From Plectosphaerella cucumerina (Eukaryota; Ascomycota; Sordariomycetes; Glomerellales; Plectosphaerellaceae), in assembly GCA_020746995.1 (NCBI GenBank), contig JAGPXD010000003.1, forward strand, positions 5,022,001 to 5,086,000: a stretch of 64,000 bases of DNA, written 5' to 3'. The translations under genes and the position numbers were made by a program. Below are positions 12,312 through 23,807 of the stretch, one piece after another. The notes beneath the pieces are model-generated. The model was not told where the DNA came from, made no database searches, and was given only the letters and a program-made list of their open reading frames with translations. Within the stretch, counting starts at the first letter, position 1, and every line of letters begins with the position of its first letter.

Positions 12312-13552
12312 GGGGATGGCGCGTGGTGGTGTGTGGTTTTAACGGGTGCGGCGGCGCCCGAAGAGGTTGACTTGGTAGGGCTTCACCGGTCACCAAGGAT
12401 TTACGAGGTGAGGTGCCTTGCAGAGGCCTGTCCGGCGGAATCCTAGGTAATGCGCGATCGATTCGACGTGGGGACGAAACCCCGGTGGATGGGCGTCGTA
12501 TCTTGATGGGGGGGGAAATAGAATGTTCAAGGGGATTGAGAGAGTGAAAGAGAGCTGTGGCCGAATGATGTCAGAAGACAAGGCGCTTGAGGTCGTCTGC
12601 TCCCGCCTGGGCTTACAAACGGGGGGCACGTCCGTGTACAGGTACTTGGGGTACGGGGTCCGTCACTGCGGACGGGCAGTGGAGGAGACTTGAGCTGCTA
12701 GGTGGGTTGGTCGCTAGCACGGTGCACTTGGCAGGTAAAAAGTAAGGTGAGGGCAACCGCGTTCCAACGTCTGGCTTGGCTCAGCCTGAGCGTTGAGGAA
12801 CGAATGCCTGTTACCCATGTACACTTCTTGGCAGACGGGGGACCTGAGGTGCACGCTGCCTGTATTCTCGATGGATGTTGACTGCTGGCAGGCAAGCAGC
12901 GAGGACCGGGGAGGGAGTGATTCAACAGACGGCGGAAGCGGGGAGGCGTGCAATGGATGCTCCAGGGGGTGGATAGGAACTAGCAGAGCGCAGCACACTG
13001 AGCTGGTCACGGTGCTCTTCGAGCTTTTGACGAGGGGTTTACTCGAAGGTGCCAGGCGGGTGGGCGGGGTTGACGGGGACCAGAACCAGTGGTTAGCACT
13101 GGGGAACGGCTGCGAAAGGTCAGGTGAGCGACAGAATGAGGGGCACAAGACTACGACTGCGGTGCCACAGCGCTCTGTCGCTGCCGCTGCCGGCTGGAAA
13201 CCCACCACGTTGCTGGGTGCTGCCCTGTCCATGAGCAAGGGTGGAATGGAGATTTATTGCTGATATTGCCTGCCGAGTATTGATGGGCCGTCCCCCCAAA
13301 AGGACCCCCCGTCGTCGACTTTTGACAATGCTGTCCAGAGCTGGAGGTCGCCGGCAAGGCCTGTGACGTGAAGGACCAGGCATCAGGCCGTTATTCCCTC
13401 CCCTCCCGCACGTCTGCAGATGCTGCAGGACCAATCCGGGCGCTACCTGGTCTTGCAGGAAGGCTTGGCGGTACCGCTACCTGCTTGTCTCTCGTTGGAA
13501 TCCGCCCAGGGAGCTCCGGGCTGTCATGTGGTCGATCCGCCCATCGTACCAA

Positions 13553-13589
13553 GGGGCAGGGCAGGCAGGGCAGGGCAGGGCACGAGGGG
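13553..13589 (+). repeat. GGGCA tandem repeat with G-quadruplex potential
   Basis: An imperfect tandem array of GGGCA/GGCA units. It has six runs of three or more G and one GG, separated by CA or short loops, which meets the usual pattern of four G3+ runs with loops of 1-7 bases. Confidence 0.7.
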
Positions 13590-14196
13590 TGAACGAGTTA
13601 CCTGGTCGTCGAGTACTCGACTGCCGCCGTCTCACGTTACTTGATACCTGCCTCCCACACTGGCAGAGAGGGAGGGACGGGACGAAACTGAGGGGACGAG
13701 TTAGGAGTTGGAGGGGTGCGAATGAGAGGACGGGAGCTTGCATGCAAGTCAGGCGTAAGTCCCGGCTTGAGATCCCCTGCGAGCCGAATCTGACTTTCCA
13801 TCCCAGCTCCCTTGGCTAGCAACCTCGTGCTGTGTGAGGTAGGCAACTCCCGTCCCCTTTTCTTGGTGACAGCTCGAGTCAGGTCGAGTCCTGGGGGTGA
13901 TGGATGCCAGCGACGATGATTTCCTCGATTGGCAAAAGGTTGACACGTCCTTACGTTGCACGCCCTCCCCTGGTCTCGGGCGTGGGTTCATGCCAGGCAC
14001 TCTGGGTTTCCGCACATATCACGGCACTTGACAGGTTGGAGGCTGCTTTAGGCTCTTGGGTCCCGCCGGAGCACGAGGTAGGGCTGCGAGCCTGAAGCTT
14101 TGTTCAGGCCCCAGGGCATCTGCCTCTGCGGAAATTTGGGGGTGGAAGCTATGTATAGCTTGGAGCTCCAGGCTCGTTGAAAGGGGTCATGATGCA

Positions 14197-14204
14197 AGGT
14201 ACCT
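14197..14204. repeat. Palindromic octamer AGGTACCT, copy 2
   Basis: Exact AGGTACCT followed by GGG, in the ORF-poor interval. Confidence 0.5.
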
Positions 14205-14785
14205 GGGACTGAGAGCCGTCTGCCGTCGATGCCTCATGCTCTTACCAGCTGGTCCAAGCAGGACTCATCTCGAATGTTCGCCTCGTACGACGACAATGAC
14301 ATGCAGCTGATCCCGAATCAGCTGCCTCGTGGCATGACGACGCCGTGCCTTTGAAGGATCAGCCTGATGGCCCCATCACTGGCAAAGGACGAGTCTGCCA
14401 GGAGTCTCGAGACGTTGTCATTGTCATCTCACGATGCGGGCAGGAGCTCCTGCTGCTGCTCCTACCCCCCTTTTTCGATGCGATGGGACATCCCAACCAG
14501 GGGACCCGCACGGGCGGGCTTCCAGGTTGCTCATGTGCTCATTTTGAGACGGGCAGCTCACGCGCTAGCGCTCGGCAGGCGGAAGTCAAAAGAGTCGCCC
14601 CACCCTTAGCTCAGGATCTCGCGACTGGACAGGCAAGACAGGAGTCGCGGTGGTTGGCGTGCGGGTTGTCGGCCAGGTCAACCTCGAACCAGCCTCGACG
14701 ATTCGGCGCCCAGCGCGTGGGCGGGCTCCAATTGACTTTGTTCCAATTCCAATGGTCAACCAGCAAGCCATGCAACCTTGCTAGC

Positions 14786-14793
14786 AGGTACCT
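14786..14793. repeat. Palindromic octamer AGGTACCT, copy 3
   Basis: Exact AGGTACCT preceded by GC and followed by TGCC, in the ORF-poor interval. Confidence 0.5.
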
Positions 14794-17168
14794 TGCCTCC
14801 ATTCCATGCTGCCCGGTTACTCGTCTCCGCCAGCTGAGGCGTCGATCTTGCTCCCACGCGCTCCATCCAATCCATCACAAAACGTGTCGCCCACAGGCAT
14901 CGCATGGCTTCCTCCTGAACCGTGGAACCGTGCCCCCCGGCTTCCAGATGCCAGCGGGATCGGGCTGGATTGGATCTTCCCTCCCGACATGCCGGCCGCG
15001 GTCGGTCGGCCTCTCCCAGGTGCGAGCGGTGAAGACCCGCGCGGGACGGTGGCTTAAGGTTGTCCTGTCGGCACGCCGCCGCCCAACTGCTTGAGCCGCA
15101 CCCGACACCGACAGGTGGCCAGCCGTTCTTCATTCCTGCAGGGACCGGTCCTGCGGCAGGTCCGCGCCGTTGCCTTCGGAGTCATGTCAGGCTTGTGGTC
15201 AGGCCGCCAGTGACCACCTCAGGTAGCATGTGGTCTCTCTTGAAAAAGGGGGACTGCGGGCTCGGTCAGCAACGCCGTGTCTCTCGAGAGAATCTGTCCC
15301 TGCTCGGCGCTCCGGTCGGTCCAGGCCTCTTTGCAGTTGGGCCGCGATCCCCGGGTGCGCGGGTGTCAGTGCTCCAAGTCGTAGGAAGGGCATGCAAGAG
15401 CAAGGATCATCCCCCCTCTCCCGTCTTCCGCGCTGCTCACCGGCACACGCGAGGGGGAGGGGTCTGGTGCCAGATACAGACGGAATATTGATTCTGGGCC
15501 CCGAGACAGCACCTGTCGTGGACGGACGGCGGCTCCATTTTCACTCGGGTCCAGATGATCAAGCAGCGCCTTTGCAGCCCCGAACTCCGGGCGCCGCACA
15601 CACCAAGTTCAAGTTGGCCCGGGCTTGGTAGCACGCGCCGAGTCCGTGGATGCGCCCCTCTCCCCCCTTTCAACTGCCCCTCCCCCTCCTTGCCTCAATG
15701 CAGCAAGATTCATGACGATGCCCCCGTCTTGTGTGGAGGAAACAAAATCAGAGTGCGGGGCTCGCAGACAACGGACAGGCACCGGCCCTCGTGCCAGGTC
15801 CCAACCGACCAGCGAGAGAGCTCGGGCGGACAGGAAGTCGAGCTGATCGGTGGGATTTCCTGGTGCATCGCAACTTGAAACGGTCCACGAAAAGAACTCA
15901 GGGGTGGAGCTGAGCGAGCTCGCCGCCACGGTCGAAAATGTACGTAAAAGCAAAGGGAGATGGTGCTGTCACATGGCCAGCTAGAGTCCGCCGCCAGTAG
16001 GAGAAGCGCGGGCCCAGCCGTGTCGTCGGACGAGAGTCGGAAGTCAGATCTCCATCTCACTGTGAGATGTTCCATTCCCGCGGAGGTCTTTGATGGTCTG
16101 GTTCGCCAAGATACCGCAGCAAGTCTAATGCGAGGAAGGATGAAACGATAGGAAGCTACAACCATCGACGTGTGAGCAATTTGCACCTGCCCTAGGCACG
16201 GTACGTCATATGGCTGCGCGTGAGTAGGAGATCAAGGCAAGAGATACCCACTGCTCCTGCTTCGCCTCCCATTTCCGCCAAGGGAGGCAAGTACGGGTTG
16301 GGAGGCAGAGCAGGACGGGAAGGCACGACACAGAGCTTGGCTTCGCTCAGTGGCTTTTTGTGGGTGGTGCGGGTACGTTCACCTTTTCGATGTTCCAAAT
16401 TGGCCTCTCGGAGACATTGTCAACTGGTATGGCTCTCGCCGAGCTGCCTCGACCTATCCCTCTAATTCCCTCCCAAAAACTGACCTCGCCCTCTTCATCA
16501 GTTGGCTGTTGGGTGACAGACAACGGCACCGGTCTGCGCTACGGAACATACGGCGGCAGATGACCCAATGGGAACCCCGGCGCCGCCAGCGGGCAGCGAT
16601 GCTAGCTTCTCGCCAAGGGCATCCCACACGAGCGGCGAACAGGCAGAGCAAAGCAGCAAAAGCACAGGCGAACACACGCACGCACGCACACACGGGACTC
16701 GATGTCCGCCCGGGCGCCCGGGGACCACGTCAGTCGGCGGCGGGCGGCAGAGCGCCGGTCGACGGAAATGACGCCGTGCATCGTCAGGGCCCATCCGTCG
16801 ACAAGGGACTGTGCTTACGAGCATGCTGGCTGACCTGGCTGACCTTGACCTGGTCGGCATGCCCTCCCTTGCCTGCATCACGGTCTGGATGCAGCAAACT
16901 CAAGCCGGTCTCATGACCACTCCCAGGTCACGCTAGCAGCAGAACTGAGGAACACATGGCCCAATGTCGCCACTTTTATCGGCCTGTCGACCTGTCCGCT
17001 GGGAATATCGCGTCGCGGGCCCGTCCGTCAGTCACTTCACTGACAGACAGACAGGACAAATCCGTGGATCTCTGGCTTTGCAACACCAACCATCACCTCG
17101 CTGACTGGACGGATCGCTGGCGGGCTAGCCGGCCTCGGGTCAAGCCGTCGCCGACCTGCACTTGCAGT

Positions 17169-17193
17169 CCACACCACACCACACCACACCACA
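17169..17193 (+). repeat. (CCACA)5 pentanucleotide repeat
   Basis: Five perfect CCACA units in non-coding sequence. Confidence 0.85.
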
Positions 17194-18608
17194 GCTGCTC
17201 CGCCTCGCACCTCTCGTGCCTGGCTTCACGACTCACCCCTGACTCGAAGTCGCCGACGGGTGGTCAGTTTCGATATTCTTGACTGGCTTTGCCAGCTCAG
17301 GCCCAGGGTCTGGTGCAGCCTCTACGATGTTCAAGAGCCTAGAACGGCGCGCTGCATCCGCATCCTTTCCTTCGTCGCTAGTGTCCGAAGACTCCCGCCG
17401 CCGAAAGGCGTGTTCGGTACGATGAGGCCAGCCACCGCTGACCCTGGTCAGCCTGTCGCTCGCCCCTTTCACCACAAATCCTGTCCCCAGGGTCGCCGTG
17501 GTGTGTGCTGCGTCTCACCGAGCTCACCACGTCTTAGAACGCCCGCTCTACTAGCCCGTTGGTCCTGCAGGCATTTGCCGATCCTTGACAGCCACCAAGA
17601 AGTCTCTGTCGGCGGCTTCTTCAAGTGTTGCTTTTTTGCTCACCTGGCTCCGACAGGGAACCTCTCAACAAATCCTACGACACCGGTGCATCGGCAGCAT
17701 GCACTTTGCTTGAAGCCCCCGGCTCCACACCCCCAAAGCTCGAAGAAGGCCAGTCGGCAACCACAGCTCTCTCTCTCTGCCAGACGAGTGCTGCCATTGC
17801 GGCCATTCGATGAATCATTGTCCCTCGTTGACGTTCCAACTTGATCTGACCTGAACGCACGTCGCGCAAATCATCGTCAAATCCAGCAGCGGCACGGCAC
17901 GTCCGTGCCTTTACCTCCGCGAATGCCGTCTGTTCGCCACGTGAGGCCACAGCCGCCACGACACCAAAAAGAGAAGACCGCAACAATCTCAACATGCAAC
18001 TAGCAGCTGCATGTACAGTAGACGACGCACGGACGGAGCTCTTGCTGCACCTCCCATCGGGATGGCTAGTGTAAAGCACCTAGTCCTCAGGCCCGACCAA
18101 TGCTGCCGCTTCTGAGCTTGGGCAGGGGATGGCGTACTGCAGCTCGCTTCACCATGCATGCGCATATGCCTGTTGGGACATGGACTCGACTCCGCGAGTG
18201 CCCAATCCAGTCCCAATCGATCGATCTCAACGGCATCAACGCGCACAGCTTCCGCTCGGAATGCCTCGCCTACCTCAGGTTCCCTCGGCGTCTCTTGATA
18301 TTCCATGTCGATGCTGTGTGCCTGCATCTGCTAATGGGCCGCCAAGCCAAGAGTGATGATGTCGGTGGACCTGGCTTAAGGGGTGCGGCGAAGGCGACGA
18401 CAAACGCTGCAGGTCGTGTGCATATCAGCTGTCCCAGCACCAATGGGCACATGGCCTCAGTCAGGGGCTGGCAGTGTGCCGTGAGGCATATCTGATCGGC
18501 TGCCTCTCCCTGCGAGCCACGTATTACCTACCGACCACCGGCATCATTACGACACTACCGCATACAGATGTGCCAGAAACACCCAATTCTGCGGCAAGGA
18601 TGTTTGGT

Positions 18609-18616
18609 AGGTACCT
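18609..18616. repeat. Palindromic octamer AGGTACCT, copy 4
   Basis: Exact AGGTACCT followed by GGC, in the ORF-poor interval. Confidence 0.5.
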
Positions 18617-20527
18617 GGCAGAGTGAAGGTGAACCGGCCGCCTCGTGGTGGCCTCGATGGTCACACACCGCGCACTCGGTCTCAGCGCCTGGATCTCACC
18701 ATATTGCCCAAAGGCTGCTGCAGCCAGGGTCGGCAGGTCTAAATTCGAAACGACTTTCGGAACTTTCTGCACGTTCCCGCCGGAGCAACGAAGGATGTCT
18801 CCAACGCGTGACGTTCGGGACGACATGCCGCGCCACCACAGCGGACCTCTCCGCTCTAGACTGTCTCCTTGTCGTCCAGTCCAAGTGTTGCAGAGCAACT
18901 CGAATCTGACTGGTCACATTTCTATGTCTTGCGCCTTGTGAAATTGACGATTGATTTAGAAGAAAGCCGGAGCTATGTCTGCGGGTTGGAATCGCATCTT
19001 CAAGATGTGTTGCATACCTCTTTTCTAGCTTACCTTGGCTACAGGTAAGCGCCACGTCTATGGCCAGAGCAAGGCCACAGGTCTTGTCTACATTCACAGC
19101 TGTAGACGGCTCAGTATTCACCTAAGCATCTCAATAGAAACTTCGTCTCTAAGAAGCCACAAGCACAGATGGTACCATTAAAGTCCATGTCTTGTTCATG
19201 TCGTCCATGTGGCATTGCATGACTTCCACTTCCAACCCACCGGCAACCAAGATGTTTCCACATCGGCTGTCTCTGATGAGGCTACACCATGCGGGACCTT
19301 GGCACGCGGGAGGCGGCATTCGGCCAGCAGCAGGGCGGCCCCCCCGTCACCGGCGGCGCGCGCCTCTCTCTGCCTTTCCAGTTTCAGCCTGCTGCAGGCG
19401 CGTCCTCCCCGTCGGCGCCCGTACTACCGCGCCGGTGTGTGCCACAGCCTGGGACGTGTACCTGATACCGAGACCTGGTGCGACCGTCAGGGCAGCGTGA
19501 GCCGGAGGGCAGCGGGGGGGTTGGTGCTTTCGCGCGCGTCGAAGATGGTACTACGTGTCTCGCGTGGCCGCATTATCGGGGCAAGGAGGCGCCTGATGAG
19601 GCTCACGTGTGTCGTACGAGATGATGGTATGAAACTGTTGTGCTTGTTGGATTGGGTTGTGTGCTTCTCAGCTGGAGGGTACGTCGGTTGTTTGGGCTCC
19701 GGCTTCGGTCGTGGCCTGGTGGAAGCGTGAGGGGTGATGATCTATAGCAGCGGTTCCAAGTTGGACATGAGAGAGTATCATCTTTGCGCCTGAGTGACCT
19801 GTGAAGATATAGTGTGAGATGGAGATGGCAATTTTGAGTGTAGTTTGACAACCATCCTGCTCTAATTACAACAGGAACACTGCCATTATCGAGGGTTACA
19901 TGATATTTTCCGGATTCAAGATGACGCTTCATTTCTGGAGGAATCACATAACACAACACTCGAATGTGTCTGTATGTATGGAAATGGTTTTGGATGTTGA
20001 CTAGCTGGTGAAAGCCAGACCGGAGTAGATTTACCTCTACAGTAGCCATGGAGTTCATTTCGAAGATTACCGAAGTTATTTTCGAAGATGGGCACGTGAA
20101 AGAAGAAACCTACCTTTCCAAATCTACCGTTGAGTGCCGCTCTGGCTCTGCTCTTGCCAGTGAGAATCATTATCCTCAGATCAGCAACAGGGTCTTGCGC
20201 TGGTACAACACATATACTGCCCCTACGCTAACGATCGACTTCGACACAGCCTACCTACCTATAGCCTAGACACCACCTCGCAAGCGAACACCCAGAATCA
20301 TTACCGAAAACGAATGTACAGAAATACAATGCTTGAATGCGTGTGTCAACTACCAATCTCCCTCGACACTCCTCCCCTATCCATGATGTACATAGCCCCC
20401 CTCGCAAAGCGCCGCCCCTCGTCAAGCAACTCATCCTCCCCTTCATTCCCTTCCATTCCCACCTCGCCTCGCTTCCACGAGACACGACCACTATAGCCAC
20501 CACAAACCCCCACAGGAAGCGTCTCCC

Positions 20528-21117
20528 TCAAAGGGACAAGTTGTAGCTATACTCATCCTCCATATTCTGGCTCACCCAAAGCACAACAGTGCTAGCGCCC
20601 ACGAGCGCATTCGCCACAACATTCTCAATCCCCATCGTCAGCATCGGCATCGCCGCATTCTTCATCACAAACTTGAGAATAAACACGACAACACCGCCCG
20701 CCATGCCGCCCGCGAGCGCCGCAAAGCCCAGGAACAGCACCACGCGCGCCTTCCACGCCACCCCGTTGCCGCTGTAGCTGAAGCTGTCGGCGGCCAGACG
20801 CCCCTTCTCGACGCTGTTGATGATGAGCATGCCCAGGCTCGAGAAGATGAAGGGCAGCCAGTCGACGAATTTGACGTGCGTCGTCGACGCGTTGACGTGC
20901 TTGGACCACACGGCGCTGTCGAGCATGGTGTAGAAGGCGAGGGAGAACTGCACAGCGGTCGAGGATTAGCATGGTTCGGAGGGGGGTGTTGCGCCCGGCA
21001 TGCCGGGAGGGGCAAGGAACGTACCAGGCCGCCGGCGATGTAGACGCCCGAGTTTCTAGCCCAGACGCTCTTCAGCCACTCGGGCTTGCGGAATTTCCAG
21101 AGGCGCTCTTCCTCCAT
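20528..21117 (-). CDS. vps68: Vacuolar protein sorting protein Vps68 (UPF0220/TMEM50 family)
   Basis: Vps68 is a small tetraspanning membrane protein which in yeast associates with Vps55 and acts at the late endosome in traffic to the vacuole. Exons are 21117-21025 and 20947-20528; the 77-bp intron has a GTACGT donor, GCTAAT branch and GCAG acceptor. The 170-residue product begins MEEERLWKFRKPEW, followed by NSGVYIAGGL|FSLAFYTMLDSAVW across the splice. Four hydrophobic segments are visible; the second and third are IFSSLGMLIIN and VVLFLGFAALAGGMAGGVVVFIL. Length and the start sequence match the family. The intergenic gap to knr4 suggests an independent promoter. Confidence 0.9.
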
Positions 21118-22060
21118 GGTTTCGGATGTCGCAGCTGCTTGGGTTCGGAGCTCGGAGGTTGGTTGTCGTCGGTCGGGCTTCGGCCGAGGATTCGGAGTTA
21201 TCGACTCTCTTAGGCAGAGGGTCGAAGTTTTGTAGAGTGCGCGGTAGACAGGGCGATCTTGGACCGGCCTGGCGATGGGTGCGTTTCTCGTAGGAGACTT
21301 GCGAATTGGTGGTTGAGGGATGACGACGGTCGTGCGTGGTGGAAGATGGTCGCCTGCGCCAGGCAGTTGGAGCTCGGCCCGTTGGTCACGGCGGGCTCTA
21401 ATTCGCCAGGATCATCAAGAGCGGGGGTTTTTAGAGCGCATTGCATAACAGGGGCTGGGGTTGCTGACTAACCATGCAGCGGACTTCGAGTATCACTACC
21501 TCCGCGACCATCATCCGGAGGCATGCGAGCAAGCAACGAGCAGGCGATGTTCTAATCTTACAATAGCATTATGGGCACGCTGCCCTGATCAGCTAATTCA
21601 AAGATTACAATAACCACACGTCATCTCTGGCTTCAATGAGCCATGACTGTCCTGGAACTCCCTCGTGCCCGGCTGATCCCCATGAAGGGTAGACCCCGGG
21701 ACACAAGCCCTCGGCTGCTGCTCCAAGAGCAAAAGCAAGCCAAGCCAATCACCAAACCGCCAATAGTGCTGGACCTTCTCCAGGGAGGTCCAGACGAGAA
21801 TGATAGAAGAATCCATGTGTGTCCGAAAAGGAGGTGCGCCGCCGTAATTTGATATGCTCGATGAAAGCGTTGTTATCAGAGGTTTGCCAACCTCGCCCCT
21901 ATGCAGACATGAGAAGTGATGTCTTTGGGAGACACGAGACGCCCCAAAACTCCGGGTTGCTTTGCGTTGCAGAGAAGATGCCGCTCTGTGCGGGAGAGGG
22001 GCAGAAGGAACGAGGAAAAGTGCGTTGTCGTCGTTTCGCGTATCCAGTGGCTTGAGCCGT
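21118..22060. other. Intergenic region upstream of vps68
   Basis: This 943-bp stretch lies between the vps68 start and the knr4 stop. It probably holds the vps68 promoter and the knr4 3' UTR. Nothing else is visible. Confidence 0.4.
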
Positions 22061-23807
22061 CTATATTTCGATTTCCTTCAGGGGTTCCTCCGAGACCTCC
22101 GCGAGCTTGCCGTTGGCCTTGGAGCCTGGCGCCGTGTTCTCTTTGCCCCGGTCTTCGTGGACCGAAACGTCGAGGTGAGTCTTTGCGTCGTCCTCGCTAG
22201 GTCGGGGCGTGTCCACTTCGACAAGTTTCGGCGGCTTGAGCCCGTTGGTTTGGATCTCTGGCAGGGCGGTTTCCTCCGCCACCCTGGCCAAGGGACTGGG
22301 CTTGCCGACTCCAGGTCGGATCGGGCTCGCGAGAGGTGAGGCTCCGTTGGGTCGCTGCAGGGTGCGGCCACGAGTTTCGCCATTAACTGGCTCGGGCGTC
22401 GTACTCGAGTAGGGTGAGCCGGAGCCGGAGCCCGCAGGGGATGCCGTCCTGCCGGGAGGAGGCATGTTGGACTTCCTTCGAGCGGCACGTCGGCCGTACT
22501 TCTGGTCCGTCCTCCAGCGGAGAATGCCAAAGTACGGGGGCTCCACACGTGCTTCCTTGAACTCCCGGAGTTTGAGCTCACCAGTGTCCTCATCGACAAA
22601 CCACTTGCCGCTGCTCAGGTCGTCTGCGACGGTGGCCAGAAGGTGTGCCCACGACTTGGCAACAACGTACTTGGTGTCGTAGTCGCGGCCAAAGAGGATG
22701 ACCTGTCCCCAGGTACCGTTAGGTCCAGGTGCCAGGTCAACGGCCAGGTTGTTGCCACCCCAGTCGCGCACTAGGGGAATCCATGCGGGATGGGCGTATG
22801 CCCTCTGGACAGAGTTAGGGGGAACGCAGTCCTGACGAGCGATGAGGTCCTGCCTCCAGTTGGGGTTCTGCTTGGGGCGAGCGGGCGAGGCGGGTGTCCT
22901 GGATGAAGAGGCTTCGTCGCTTCCGCCCAGGGCCTTGGAGGGAACGGCAGGTTTCGCAACGGCGTTATCGAGGAGAAACTGCTGGTTGACCTTCCTCCAC
23001 GTCTCCCACTCCTGGACCAGCTCCTCGCAGTCCAGCAGCATCGAGCCGAAAATGATGCCGGTGGGCGTACCCCAGCGCTCCTGGCCATCGTGGATCATCA
23101 GGGACTCGCGGACGTCCTGAGGAAGGGTGCAGTCGAGCATGTGCTCCAACTCGTTGAGGTCATTGTTAGTGGCGCCCTCGCCGAGCTGGTCCCACAACTC
23201 GGGGTAATTGTCCTCGGCCCACGCATCAATCTTCCTCCACGAGTGCGAGACGGGAGGCGCTGGGGGCAGACCATCCTGGAAGGCCTGCATGGGCACGTCT
23301 CCCGGGCTCTGCATGTCGAAACCATCATGTTGGCTCTCGCGGCGCGCCATTGATGATCTTGCCCCTGGCGAGTAGGGGCCAGGACTCGATGGCAGGTACG
23401 GAGACCCCATACCGGCGCCCTGGTATGCTGTATTTGTGTTCTCGCGGGACAGGGATGCATTCTCGTCGCGGTACGGCGAGGCAACATTGAACTGCGATTC
23501 TGATGCTGCGGTTGCGACCGAGGTCAAGATGCTGTGTCGGCCGTTGGTCAGGGGTACGTGTCGGCCACTTCGGTAGGGAGAGTCGGGTGTGGAATCTGCA
23601 GGGGCGACGTCAGTCGTGATCAGGAGTATGAGGCATGAAGGGTTCTCTGCATACGTCTGTCATTGCTGGTCATAGTGTGCCAGAACGAGCGGAAGGCTTC
23701 GCCGATTCTGAATTTCTAGTCAGCGCCGTCGACGATGGGGTAGCTGCGTGGGCAGTTTCCGCCACGCAGCAAGATGGTCCGCGGGATCAAACATACGAGT
23801 TGGCCAT
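22061..23807 (-). CDS. knr4: Cell-wall assembly regulator Knr4/Smi1
   Basis: Knr4/Smi1 is a largely disordered hub protein that coordinates beta-glucan and chitin synthesis with the cell-wall-integrity MAP kinase pathway. Exons are 23807-23797, 23707-23655 and 23595-22061, giving 532 residues. The first exon is only 11 nt (ATG GCC AAC TC). Two AGs lie 8 nt apart at the first acceptor, and only the downstream one (TTCAG) keeps the conserved IGEAFRSFWHTMTSNDRH frame. A Ser/Pro-rich linker leads into the SMI1/KNR4 domain (about 140-375; SWRKIDAWAEDNYPELW, GTPTGIIFGSMLLDCEEL, WGQVILFGRDYDTKYVV). The C-terminal tail is rich in Ser, Pro and Glu, contains TASPAGSGSGSPYSS, and ends acidic. It is probably regulated by phosphorylation, given many SP/TP sites. 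Confidence 0.92.

Larger units (their letters stand above)
12261..20527. other. Large ORF-poor interval without a supportable gene
   Basis: Over 8 kb between the gsk3 leader and vps68 I find no frame with coding character. The longest frame (14345-15094, +) is rich in Arg, Ser, Cys and Pro, has no recognisable domain and shows no preference for C- or G-ending codons. Base composition stays GC-balanced, so this does not look like a RIP-mutated transposon relic. It holds several simple repeats, four AGGTACCT octamers counting the one at its proximal edge, and a hairpin at 19028-19050. Regulatory DNA or long non-coding transcripts are possible but unproven. Confidence 0.45.

Noticed and set aside
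14345..15094. A 249-codon plus-strand frame in the ORF-poor interval
   Set aside because: No domain, no codon-position bias and Arg/Ser/Cys/Pro composition of random GC-rich DNA.
10619..20527. Transposon or RIP relic as explanation of the ORF-poor interval
   Set aside because: No terminal repeats, no transposase or reverse transcriptase traces, and no AT-rich, TpA-rich decay were seen.
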